Shown: in pieces, positions 1 through 8,046 of the stretch
Position numbering within the stretch: position 1 is the first letter of the stretch
How the letters are laid out: every line of letters begins with the position of its first letter
Assembly (NCBI GenBank): GCA_003024985.2
Contig: PXIH01S0015819.1
DNA length: 12,767 nt
Strand: one strand, 5' to 3'
Source: Euperipatoides rowelli
Taxonomy: Eukaryota; Onychophora; Udeonychophora; Euonychophora; Peripatopsidae
Notes under the pieces: model-generated
Told to the model about the DNA's origin: nothing
The model's database searches: none
Seen by the model: the letters and a program-made list of their open reading frames with translations, nothing else
Program-made: the position numbers and the translations under genes

Positions 1-207
1 TATTTTAGTTGTTGGGACAAAAAAAAAGTTGAAATTTTGTTGACCAGTGTAATTAAAGCGAGTAGAAAAATATAGTAAGAATTATAATGGAAAGAATTAT
101 AATGAACATTCTCATGATGTCTTTTCTCTTGATTTGGAAAAAATAAGAATATTCTTATGCACAAGTCTGCTGAATCATTTTTTTAAAGGTTTTTCAGATT
201 ACTTCAA
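1..207. other. AT-rich DNA, no feature seen
   Basis: This is AT-rich sequence with short A and T runs. I see no frame, repeat or splice signal worth naming. If the minus-strand frame ending at 208 is a real terminal exon, this stretch would be its 3' UTR or flank, but no clear AATAAA on that strand follows it. Confidence 0.5.
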
Positions 208-339
208 TCCTAAGCAATCAGAGGTTTAAAATAGATTAGGGTTGTACATCCCAAATATACAGCATTGTCCAATTTTTTAGCTGTCCTGTTAAGTGTTGCA
301 ATGTCAACACATCCTGTATATTGTGTTCCGCCGAAGAAC
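208..339 (-). CDS. candidate minus-strand terminal exon (unidentified)
   Basis: Read on the minus strand, a pyrimidine-containing stretch ends in TTTAG at 340-341. It is followed by an open frame of 42 codons, from a leading partial codon at 339 down to a TAG at 212-210. The frame starts FFGGTQYTGCVDI and ends LIYFKPLIA. It is richer in G+C and more complex than the surrounding DNA. I recognise no domain and no poly(A) signal is obvious downstream. Open frames of this length are common by chance in the window, so the case rests on the acceptor plus composition. It could be the last exon of the gene starting at 4882 or an unrelated remnant. Confidence 0.25.
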
Positions 340-391
340 CTAAATACATGCATAACTTTACATTGGTAAACCATTCAAAGCTTTGTTTTTC

Positions 392-617
392 TTAGAAGTA
401 TCTAACACCAGGTGCACCACGCTGTGTGCTCATTTGGATCATCTCAATAATTTTCTAGTTCATTGGCTTGTCACAATTCCCACAGCTCTCATCCATAACC
501 ACCATACAAACTGCAAGTTTGTGTGTTATTGGTAAGCATTCTGTACAACAATAAATGAATATTGAATCACGTAAAAAGTTTATTTTTATATATAAACTGT
601 GTCTCTTATTGTGAATT
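392..617 (-). pseudogene. coding-like remnant with one in-frame stop
   Basis: One minus-strand frame runs about 75 codons from 617 to the TAA at 394-392. A single TAG at 457-455 breaks it. Around the break it reads MDESCGNCDKPMN, stop, then KIIEMIQMSTQRGAPGV, including a CxxC pair. The block at about 395-545 is clearly richer in G+C than its flanks. The opposite strand is also open over about 354-531 and ends beside a GTAAGC donor-like site, so the strand is not settled. A decayed gene or mobile-element fragment fits best. I do not recognise the family. Confidence 0.25.
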
Positions 618-1231
618 TAGAAAAATGGCAACTCTAAAATAGATCAACAAGAAATGCTAATTTATTTATCTTACATCAGAACTAACATATCGGAAATCTT
701 CTATAATCTCAATAATTAGAACAATAAATGACAATGTGATTCAAATTTTTTAAAAAAATGGATATAAAGAAAGTGGCGATGAAAAAGACTTTAAAAGAAA
801 TTTAAAACATAATTTGGAATATTATGTTGATAAATCAAACATATTTTCTTTTTGATTTGTCTTCTTAACTTCCTTTCATTAGTCATTTTTATACTGTAAT
901 AAGACCAAGATTATTTAACAGGTAAGGTATTAGGCGGCTGTTACCCTTGTGGATTGGATCACATGATCGGATCACACAATCAGAATGCCAAAAGTTCAAT
1001 AACTTGTCTCTTATGACATTGTCTTAACTAAAACTATTGAATCAGAGTTTCAACAAAAGACTGTGATAGGATTGCAAATTAGTTAACTTCGCTTTTCAAG
1101 TACAGTCATTTTGTCAATTTGTTTTCAGAGTTAAGTCAACATAAGTGGTTAAATCATACAATTTGGCTATTAAAAATAACAAAAAAGCTTCTATATTCCT
1201 ATAACATAAACATTTGGAAAATAAAATAAAA
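618..1231. other. AT-rich DNA, no gene seen
   Basis: This stretch has no convincing frame. It contains one strong donor-like site on the plus strand (CAG then GTAAGG, at about 919-927), but no coding frame of useful length leads into it. Around 955-978 the 8-mer GGATCACA occurs twice, 14 bp apart. Neither feature is enough to call an element. Confidence 0.45.
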
Positions 1232-1232
1232 A

Positions 1233-1576
1233 TACATTCATTCATTTACTGCAATCCATCTATACAAAAAGTTTTAAAAATGGCTTTAGAAAGATTAATA
1301 TCAGAAATTTAGATGCATCCTAACTTGTGGAAAACAACTGATCTCTTATACAGTGACAGAGTTGCCAAAATGTAAAGTTATCATAATACCTACAATGAAT
1401 TGTATACATTCATTCATTTACTGCAATCCATCTATACAAAAAGTTTTAAAAATGGCTTTAGAAAGATTAATATCAGAAATTTAGATGCATCCTAACTTGT
1501 GGAAAACAACTGATCTCTTATACAGTGACAGAGTTGCCAAAATGTAAAGTTATCATAATACCTACAATGAATTGTA
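1233..1576. repeat. perfect tandem duplication, 2 x 172 bp
   Basis: Copy 1 (1233-1404) and copy 2 (1405-1576) are identical at every base I compared and abut with no spacer. The identity extends one base further left, to 1232. Both copies begin TACATTCATTCATTTACTGC and end CCTACAATGAATTGTA. Neither copy holds an open frame of note. The absence of any mismatch points to a very recent event, a young satellite seed, or an assembly artefact that duplicated a read overlap. Confidence 0.97.
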
Positions 1577-1887
1577 CTCACTGTGGGCAACCTATGCAAA
1601 GAAGGATCAAAACAAAAAAGTTACGTAGCCTATTAATACTTAAATAACAACCATTACTAATATAATTTGTATAACATTTTAATTATATAAGATTACTGTT
1701 CATTAAAACAACTAATTGTTATGAGGACTAGCATTCATAAACAAAGTAAAGATAAACATTTTGTTTTAACCTCTAAATACCATTCCATTTTGCCATAGAA
1801 CTGGATTATCTGATCAAATAATCAGCTTATTTGTCTGTGGCTTCTTTGGGATTAATCTGTGAATAACCAGACAGATTTTTTAAATTT
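1577..1887. other. AT-rich DNA, no gene seen
   Basis: No frame, RNA or repeat is supported here. The minus-strand AATAAA at 1893-1888 lies at its right edge and is treated with the candidate exon at 1924-2088. Confidence 0.45.
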
Positions 1888-1923
1888 TTTATTTCTCAAT
1901 CAGCAAGATCTTTCCCCGATCAT

Positions 1924-2088
1924 CTACCATGCACCCCAAAACTTTCCTTGTTCATAGGCAACCTTGACAATAACTACAGTGAAATCATGCACAGCCATTA
2001 TACTGGTATGCAAAACCATCCATTTATTAGACAAAATACACAAAATATAATCTATTTGTATGCCAAAATTTTGCCTTATTCTTGTTTG
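1924..2088 (-). CDS. candidate minus-strand coding end (unidentified)
   Basis: On the minus strand, 54 codons are open between a TGA just upstream and a TAG at 1926-1924. The first ATG is codon 24, and a second reads MAVHDFTVVIVKV. The frame ends GKFWGAW. An AATAAA on the same strand at 1893-1888 lies 30 bp past the stop. A possible acceptor (ttcactgtag) falls inside the frame. It lies in the same phase as the frame at 2125-2259, with three stops between them. This could be a small terminal exon, a decayed coding copy, or chance. No family is recognised. Confidence 0.22.
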   Translation of the reverse strand, partial: QTRIRQNFGIQIDYILCILSNKWMVLHTSIMAVHDFTVVIVKVAYEQGKFWGAW

Positions 2089-2124
2089 TCACTGTAATCT
2101 AATTGTGAGCAATTAAGAATCGTG

Positions 2125-2259
2125 TCAAAACCATTGCTCAACATTGCGGACACGTGCTGCTGCGATCGAGTCAAACGATACAATCGTAAGTATAGAATCA
2201 GTCTTGTCATCACTTTTACACACTTTTTCTTCATTGTCTAACAATGTTGTGGTGTAATT
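2125..2259 (-). CDS. candidate minus-strand coding segment (unidentified)
   Basis: On the minus strand, 44 codons are open, from after a TAA at 2262-2260 down to a TGA at 2127-2125. The first half is charged (LDNEEKVCKSDDKTDS) and the second reads VSFDSIAAARVRNVEQWF. The plus-strand stretch at about 2140-2190 carries several CpG dinucleotides and a CACGTG, standing out from CpG-poor surroundings. There is no good acceptor, only a weak ttgttag. A GTAAGT donor-like site also occurs on the plus strand at 2186-2191. The coding call is tentative. Confidence 0.2.
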   Translation of the reverse strand, partial: NYTTTLLDNEEKVCKSDDKTDSILTIVSFDSIAAARVRNVEQWF

Positions 2260-2569
2260 TTAAATTCAAATTGTTTCACAATGCATTCATTTTTTTTGTA
2301 TTAGATGAATGAGGACAGTAAATAAAACACTTGGCGGTAGTTGCAACATGTGATTGACCTAATTTATTTTTTAAACACAGTCAAAATATGATTTCTACAA
2401 CTAACACCATTCATGAATTTGCAATGCTGATGGTGGATCTTTAATAAACAATATATACAAAACAAATCTTTGAATAATACAATCTTCAGTTCTTCCTCGA
2501 ACATACACCAATACTGTTTATTTCTTCCTCAGGAAAAAACAATGAAAAAATATTATAACTTGAGGTTTT

Positions 2570-2651
2570 TCCTGGTTCGAACCGGTGACCAACCTGGTCA
2601 CTGGAATGCTGAGCAGTCCATTCGATCACTCAACTAGCCGCACAGGGCACC
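2570..2651 (-). repeat. tRNA-derived SINE head (class II tRNA-like)
   Basis: On the minus strand this 82-bp block resembles a tRNA with an RNA polymerase III internal promoter. An A-box-like GGCTAGTTGAGTG at about 2626-2638 is followed by a B-box-like GGTTCGAACC at 2574-2583. Between them, GTGACC and GGTCAC form a perfect 6-bp stem with a 5-nt loop (about 2584-2600), like the long variable arm of tRNA-Ser or tRNA-Leu. The T stem has mismatches and the anticodon arm is not canonical, so this is not a working tRNA. A tRNA-derived SINE promoter is most likely, with its body running toward lower coordinates. Its 3' end is not visible. Confidence 0.6.
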
Positions 2652-3229
2652 AATATTTTTTTTAATTCGCAATGAAGGCCTTTGGCTCAAACGTTCAAGA
2701 AGTAACTTTATTTTGTTAATGCAGGACAGACTACAATTTAAAAATTATACACCTCTGGTTGACATCTTGAAATATTTGAACAAACTATTGTCATCTTCAA
2801 CCAACAACCTTGTCTGCATGGCAATGTCAAAAATCGTAAAAGAAACTGATCTGTGAGATAAAAGTCTAGGTTATCTTTAAACATACAATTTAAACTTAAT
2901 ATGTGAAGCACCCCTACAAAATCAGCATAAGGTTCAAACTTCAAAAATCTGAGTCTCCAACTTCTGTGAGAGCTGGTAATCCAGGATGTCAAATACTCTT
3001 CCTTACTTTAACAAAATGGCTTTACTCATCTTCCCATATTTTCCACACTTCCTCGTTTCTGATCAAAACTGTCCATTTATTTTCAACATTCTTGTAGCAC
3101 ACCAGTTATCAAAAACATTGATCTTCATTTACAAGTCTTTGGTAAAAGTTTACTCTCATATTTATATAAGATACAGAAATTACAATAGATCTATAAATTC
3201 AGTATCTATATTAAAACATCAATGTATAA
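2652..3229. other. no supported gene
   Basis: Overlapping open frames of 60-85 codons occur on both strands (for example 2738-2992 minus and 2986-3237 plus). None shows splice context, recognisable motifs or codon structure, and frames of this length are expected by chance in DNA this AT-rich. Confidence 0.4.
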
Positions 3230-3251
3230 GAAAATGAGCTTATTCTCACAG

Positions 3252-3358
3252 GTTTGACCTCCACTTCTAATGAAACTTCAGTTATAAGGATACAGAAAGT
3301 AGATGACAATAACAATTTTGATGATCCTAAGCTGACGGCTAGAAACGGCTACTTCTAA
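3252..3358 (+). CDS. candidate plus-strand terminal exon (unidentified)
   Basis: A good acceptor (TTATTCTCACAG, ending at 3251) precedes 34 full codons to a TAA at 3356-3358. The frame opens LTSTSNETSVIRIQKV and ends DPKLTARNGYF. It is hydrophilic and rich in Asp, Asn and Thr, like a disordered tail. AATAAA occurs at 3363-3368, unusually close to the stop. The opposite strand is also open here, which weakens the call. No family is recognised. If real, it would be the end of a plus-strand gene lying within the presumed intron of the minus-strand gene. Confidence 0.3.
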
Positions 3359-3368
3359 GAATAATAAA

Positions 3369-3841
3369 TATCTTGACTGCAAAACAAACTTCATTTCATA
3401 ACGGTGAAGACTAGAATTTATTGGTAAGCCTTCACAAAAATATAAGTGAACAGTTTCACTCCAATACAGAGCATCAAGAACAGAAAATCAATAATAATAA
3501 GCTGTAACATTTCCATAGTTGTAAAACAGACAAACAGACAAAATCGTAAATAAGTCAGACATCAAGCATAAAATATAACAATTAAAGACATCATCATAAT
3601 CAAAAGCTTAAAGCCCCAAACGGATGCATAAGTGTAAAAGAAACACACATATGCAAAACACACAATACGTTGAATAATTTATTATTCATTTCATCATGTA
3701 AAACAATTAATCACTTCATTAATTTGTTTACAATCTCACAGGTGGCAAATCAATGATTATAGCTTTACTATAAATAGTTAACAAATCAAACCCTTGATAA
3801 AAATTAAACTTGGTTTACATATTTTAATAGCAAAAACTTTT
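3369..3841. other. AT-rich DNA, nothing supported
   Basis: I see no exon signal, RNA gene or defined repeat in this stretch. It would lie in the first intron of the minus-strand gene beginning at 4882. Confidence 0.45.
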
Positions 3842-3931
3842 AAAATAAAATGTTATTACAAAGAACTTCAAAATAAGATAGGGTATTTCTTTGAAGTTCT
3901 TTATAATAAGCATGTAAGAAACATTTTATTT
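3842..3931. repeat. imperfect palindrome (hairpin-forming)
   Basis: The left arm (3842-3873) and right arm (3886-3931) are inverted copies around a loop of about 12 nt. The core AAAGAACTTCAAA / TTTGAAGTTCTTT pairs perfectly over 13 bp, and outer segments AAATAAAATGTT / AACATTTTATTT also pair. The right arm has about 15 extra bases between these two blocks. It may be a small foldback MITE remnant. No TSD is evident. Confidence 0.7.
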
Positions 3932-4752
3932 AAACGTTTCAGTTGTGGAATATTCCAAATCAAGTGAACTACTTTGATAATACTGAATTATAGTATCCAT
4001 TTTCTCTTCACTGAGACTTTATATGCAAATGTGCCATCCCATAATAATTTTAGTTATTAAGACTGAAATTAGTTATGCTTTAGCGTTAGCTGCACAATTT
4101 TAGTTTCACAATCAAGGCTTTAAAAGAGTACATGCTGCAGTTTAATTTTTTTATTCAAAAGCAAGATATTCAAACAAGAAGTTGAAGTTTTCTCACGTAA
4201 AAAAACTATTATATTAAAAATTTTGGTTATACTCGGATAAACAGTCGCAAATCATTTTTAATTTTTTTTATAGATCTTCATGAATTTTAATTTGAAGTCC
4301 TAATTTTCATCCCAACCGGAACACTAACTATGTAAATAAATCAACTATGCCATAACCCTATGATAATCAAGGGATCCAATAAACTTTTTTTTATTCATTT
4401 CAATATTTTTTTTACATAACGCCCATTAGCCCAGCCTTTAACAAATCAACGAATGTTTCTGGACAAAATGGTGCTTAGAAATTTGCTAATTAGATGCTAA
4501 TTTCCTCTACGTTCATAACTTTTCTCTAACTGGAAGGTAGGCTTAGTGTTTCTGAAACTATACCTGTGTTCATAATGTTTTAATTTGGGATCGTTTATTA
4601 TTACAAAAACTGTTAAAATAATTTGAGCCGTTTATCGAGAATAACCGAAATTTCAAACAATTATTTAAACGATTAATATAAACAGAAAAGATTAAACATT
4701 ATTTCGCATTTGTAAAGAAAACAGAAAAGAGGAGCACACAAAAAACACTTAC

Positions 4753-4882
4753 CCTAAAAGTGGACTGTTTCTTGCTAGGAACTAAGGTATCTTGAATTCC
4801 CCCCGAATAATATCGCATGAAAGAACGTCCCAGGTAGCCAGTCACCAGTTTTCCCTTCCCTAACATGTTGTCCACGGATATC
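4753..4882 (-). CDS. 5' coding exon with probable mitochondrial targeting peptide
   Basis: On the minus strand an acceptor (pyrimidine-rich tract, then TTTAAACAG, ending at 4883) is followed by 16 nt and an ATG at 4866-4864 with A at -3. The ATG opens exactly 38 codons that end at a strong donor (AGG|GTAAGTG, intron beginning at 4752), so the intron is phase 0. The peptide starts MLGKGKLVTGYLGRSFMRYY and ends LVPSKKQSTFR. Its first 20 residues hold Lys and Arg, no acidic residue, and spaced hydrophobics, with Tyr-Ser-Gly-Gly following. That is typical of a mitochondrial presequence. The frame is also open back to the acceptor, but the ATG is the natural start, with a 5' UTR exon further upstream. 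I cannot name the protein. Later exons should lie at lower coordinates or outside the window. Confidence 0.6.
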
Positions 4883-5848
4883 CTGTTTAAAGCAGGGACA
4901 TGTCAGAAAAGAAAAATACCAGCTCTATCATGTCTTATTCAGAGCTGTTTCTCCTAGAACTCTATATCTAATTGAACTATAAAAGAGTATAAATAATTTA
5001 GACAAAATCTTTTCAAATTCTCAAATTACCTCATTACGCATGCGACAATCCATTTAGAGCATTAGCCTACACAATCCGACTTGCAAAATTTGAAAAATTA
5101 AATTGATGACTAAAGTAAAGAGAAATAATAGAATTACAATAAGATGGAGAATTAGTTCAGGCTTTAATTAAAAAAAAGAAAATTGCAAACTAGCGTTGCT
5201 ACATCCTCATGCTCATCATTCTAATACCAGCACTGCTGTCAAAATCGTCATGCATTTCTATTCCGTTAAAACTAAGTATTTTAGCTTGGACAATTTATGG
5301 AACATTGTTTTAAAATTTAAATAGGAAAAATAACTGAAAAAAAAAAACATATTTTCTCTACTACCAGTGGTGGAACCCAAGTTAGATATCGAAATAAAGG
5401 AAGGCTTTTAATGCAAGTACGCCATTTTTAATTAATATTTTGAATAACCAAATTAGGAGTCTTGAAATTGGATTTTATTGAATTTTGACAATTTAGAATA
5501 ATTATTAGAATATAATGAAAGTTTACAGAAATAATCAAATATTTATGTCATAAATAATTAAAAAGTAGATCATATTAATTTACATTAAAAAAAATTAAAA
5601 ATGTATCAACTTTTTTTTTAGTAGAGAGCCAATTCACAATACGCTAAGTATACAAGAGGTAGGGAAAGCTGTATAATGTAACATCTATAACTAAATAAGA
5701 ATACAAGAATTAATCAAAATTATTTCAGAATAATTTGCATTTCATCATTAACCATGAATATTATGTAACATACAATAACAAAACATGTTGACATCAAATG
5801 CATATTTTAAATCTGGTAGGTCTATGTGTATATTGAATTCTATTAAAA
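4883..5848. other. AT-rich DNA, no supported feature
   Basis: This would be the 5'-UTR intron or upstream flank of the minus-strand exon. It has long A and T runs and no exon-like stretch on either strand. No promoter motif can be distinguished from the general AT background. Confidence 0.4.
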
Positions 5849-5884
5849 ATGGAAACTGATTACGATGATGTCCTGTCTAAATAA
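5849..5884 (+). pseudogene. possible duplicated coding terminus, copy 1
   Basis: A plus-strand frame reads METDYDDVLSK then TAA (5882-5884), with AATAAA overlapping the stop. The end resembles DYEDFS-stop at 7375-7395, and both lie upstream of the duplicated 3'-UTR block in the same order. Copy 1 has no acceptor between the upstream in-frame TGA and this coding end, so it looks broken or is coincidental. About 110 extra bases separate it from the UTR homology compared with copy 2. Confidence 0.25.
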
Positions 5885-6406
5885 AAAATTTATTTTGCCT
5901 TAAATATACAATTTGCACTAGTAAAATCTGGGTTTAAAATGGTCACTTGCTTAAACGGAAATTTATTTTTGCCACTACCGCTTTGGTTTTATACAGATTT
6001 TAATGTATGCATTATAATGAATACAGTATATAGTTTTTATATTTAATTTCTTTGTTAAATTTGATCCAGATTTATTTCATTCAATTGTTTACATCACATT
6101 GCAATTTCTATTTTTATATTAAAAGTTGTAATCATAGAAGGGCCATGTAAACATGTATAGAAACAGGTAATTAGCTTAACGTAGGTAATTAAGGATTTTA
6201 GCATGCTATAGCTTTATAGACGTCTATATATTATTATGCTATAATTCAAGAATCGAATGATAAACATTTTAACTTTATTACTTGAGGTTGTATGCTTTTG
6301 ACTAGTGTTGTTGTAATGTATCTGTATTTTTTTTTCCGTTGTCTCTCATGGATTTAAATGTCTTTGTATGGCAACATTGTTGTATTACCTCTATGAAGTC
6401 TTATTC

Positions 6407-6412
6407 ATTAAA
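6407..6412 (+). terminator. poly(A) signal ATTAAA, copy 1
   Basis: ATTAAA, the commonest variant signal, is followed 25-40 bp later by a GT-rich stretch (TTTTGTGGGTGCAG). Copy 2 has AATAAA at the equivalent place, which supports a real cleavage and polyadenylation region. Confidence 0.45.
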
Positions 6413-6438
6413 ACTTTACACTCCAACTATCTGATTTT

Positions 6439-6584
6439 GTGGGTGCAGTCAGACTCCTGTTTAGTTTTCTGGAGTTTGTTTCCCAGCTGGGGAGTGTTGT
6501 CCAGAGTAACCTAAGCTTCCTCTACTTTCTAACATGGTTGGCAAATTTATTATTATTATTAACTCCTAGAACTGGCCACATTGT
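6439..6584 (+). other. conserved coding-like block after the poly(A) site, copy 1
   Basis: The plus frame includes NLSFLYFLTWLANLLL and then LTPRTGHI. The matching frame in copy 2 (about 7910-8042) has NMSFRYFITWLANLLL and LTPR. Between the two, AGC/AGT, TAC/TAT and ACA/ACG are synonymous, and CTA/ATG and CTA/ATA are conservative. A 6-bp difference in the TTA run keeps frame. The peptide is hydrophobic, like a membrane segment. The first copy continues open to 6651. It may be a coding exon or only slowly diverging DNA, and the sample is small. Confidence 0.3.
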
Positions 6585-6651
6585 GATGTGCCATGAACAA
6601 GGGCCATGTCATAAAGAAGAACCTAGTATCTGTTACATATTTAAGAAGTGA

Positions 6652-7190
6652 GAAAAATCCTGGACTGTTGCATCTAACACTTTCCTCCGCTACATTTAGT
6701 AACCAAATTAAAAAAAAATGTTTATTGTGTGGTTCGCGTATAATGTATGTGCAAGGAAAATGGGAGATGTGTTATTAGTAATATGCCATGTTGGATCATT
6801 AGAAAAAAGCTTTGTTTATTTAAGTTTCATCTTTGCTGAAATGAGTTAAACTCCACCTTTGAAAATTATCAAACTTTTGCCTCATCCTTGAACAAGACTG
6901 ATTGCAAAATTAATTTGAATTTTTTTTTTAAAAAAAAGAACTTTCATAGTGCTGTAAGATTTTCTGTATTTTTTTATTATTGTATCTTTCCGACTGGGAA
7001 AAAAAACTGTGTCCTATGTAACATTTTTTTGCTCTCTTTCATTTTGTTTTATTTATAATTTAATTCAGCTTCCTGTGTAGTCCATTTCTTGATTTAGGGG
7101 GAAGGGGGCGGATTGATATAATTTTTGTTTTTCCCACACTGTGTACATTCCACTTGTTGGGTATAGTACCCTCCTCATTAATTTTTCAGG
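6652..7190. other. AT-rich spacer between duplicated blocks
   Basis: No gene is supported. The stretch holds T and A homopolymer runs, for example around 6920-6940 and 7020, and a G-rich patch near 7098-7112. None matches the sequence downstream of copy 2, so the duplication ends near 6584. Confidence 0.4.
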
Positions 7191-7192
7191 GT

Positions 7193-7227
7193 TAAAAAAA
7201 CCTTGGTTTATAAAAAAAACCTTGGTT
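7193..7227. repeat. short tandem direct repeat
   Basis: The motif TAAAAAAACCTTGGTT occurs at 7193-7208 and, with one extra A, at 7211-7227. A short hairpin-forming TCTCTT/AAGAGA follows at about 7242-7257. The function is unknown. Confidence 0.7.
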
Positions 7228-7373
7228 GAAACCCACCCCTTCTCTTTTTAAGAGAGGAGGTGAATTTAATGAGCCTCATTGAATAATGGGGTGATTGAGA
7301 AACAGTTATATTTTTTTACACTCCTCTCGACGTCGTTTCGGAGCAGAGTCTTGGGTTCACTGTTGTGTTTTAG

Positions 7374-7395
7374 GGATTATGAGGATTTTTCTTAA
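7374..7395 (+). CDS. candidate terminal coding exon, copy 2
   Basis: A good acceptor (TTGTGTTTTAG, ending at 7373) precedes codons DYEDFS and a TAA at 7393-7395. The duplicated 3'-UTR-like block begins about 27 bp later and reaches AATAAA at 7865, giving a UTR of about 475 nt. The frame is also open upstream of the acceptor, back to about 7271, and includes a CpG-rich stretch near 7327-7340 (LLSTSFRSRV). The coding part could therefore be longer and unspliced. The ending resembles the frame at 5858-5884. The gene is not identified. Confidence 0.35.
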
Positions 7396-7421
7396 TAAGA
7401 GACTGGAGAGGTATAACAAAG

Positions 7422-8042
7422 ATAGTTTTTGCATTTAATTCCTTCATTAAGTCTGACCTAGACTCATTAGATTCCATTGTTTACATCGAACTGCAACTTT
7501 AATTTTTATAGTAAAAGTTGTAATCATAGATGAACCAACTATTAGAAGTAACAAAGGTAAATGAAACAGCTAATTAGTTTAATAAATTGTAATTAAAGAT
7601 TTTAGTATGCTAATTATATCTTAAGCCTATAAGTGTGTATTTAGACATAAATACACATGCATATGGGAAACAGACATTATTATGAAGATGGTGTCATTCA
7701 AGAATAGAATGATAAACATTTCATCATTATTCCTTGATATTTCTATGCTTTCATCTAGTGTTGTTGTAATGTATCTGTATTTCTATTTTCCATTATGTCT
7801 CATGGATTGATTCACCTTTGTTTGTATGGCAACTATGTTGTATTGCCTCCATGAATTTTTATTCAATAAAACTTATACTTCAACTATCCAAATTTGTGTG
7901 TGCAGTCAGTTTCATTTGTTTAGTATGCCGGAGTTTGCTTCAAAGTTGCTGAGCCATAGCGTATTTCAGGGTAACATGAGTTTCCGTTATTTTATAACGT
8001 GGTTGGCAAATTTATTATTAACTCCAAGAATATTCTCATTGT
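7422..8042 (+). repeat. segmental duplication copy 2 (3'-UTR-like)
   Basis: This is the partner of 6030-6584, offset by about 1.4 kb and in the same orientation. It is slightly longer because of a ~50-bp insertion around 7620-7690 (including CATAAATACACATGCATATG). It ends where a TATATG-rich low-complexity tract starts. Both copies keep the poly(A) region and the downstream coding-like block. The divergence indicates an old tandem duplication. Confidence 0.85.
7865..7870 (+). terminator. poly(A) signal AATAAA, copy 2
   Basis: This canonical AATAAA is followed about 25 bp later by TTTGTGTGTGCAG, a GT-rich downstream element. The position matches ATTAAA at 6407-6412 in copy 1. Confidence 0.5.
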
Positions 8043-8046
8043 AGTA

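Larger units (their letters stand above)
6030..6584 (+). repeat. segmental duplication copy 1 (3'-UTR-like)
   Basis: This block aligns collinearly with 7422-8042 at about 70-80% identity by eye, with small indels. Shared landmarks include AAAAGTTGTAATCATAGA (6121-6138 and 7513-7530), a 28-base stretch identical in both copies (6302-6329 and 7755-7782), the poly(A) signal region, the GT-rich element with GTGCAGTCAG, and a block ending GGTTGGCAAATTTATTATTA. The content suggests a 3' UTR plus 3' flank of a duplicated plus-strand gene. It could also be two copies of an undescribed repeat family. Confidence 0.85.

Noticed and set aside
2570-2651. Functional tRNA gene
   Set aside because: The T stem has mismatches, the anticodon loop is oversized and the acceptor ends do not pair, so a SINE head fits better.
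2738-2992. 84-codon minus-strand open frame
   Set aside because: It has no motif, splice context or composition unlike background, and the length is within chance expectation for DNA this AT-rich.
2986-3237. 83-codon plus-strand open frame
   Set aside because: It is rich in Ile, Phe, Tyr, Ser and Lys as expected of AT-rich noise, overlaps an opposite frame, and has no supporting signal.
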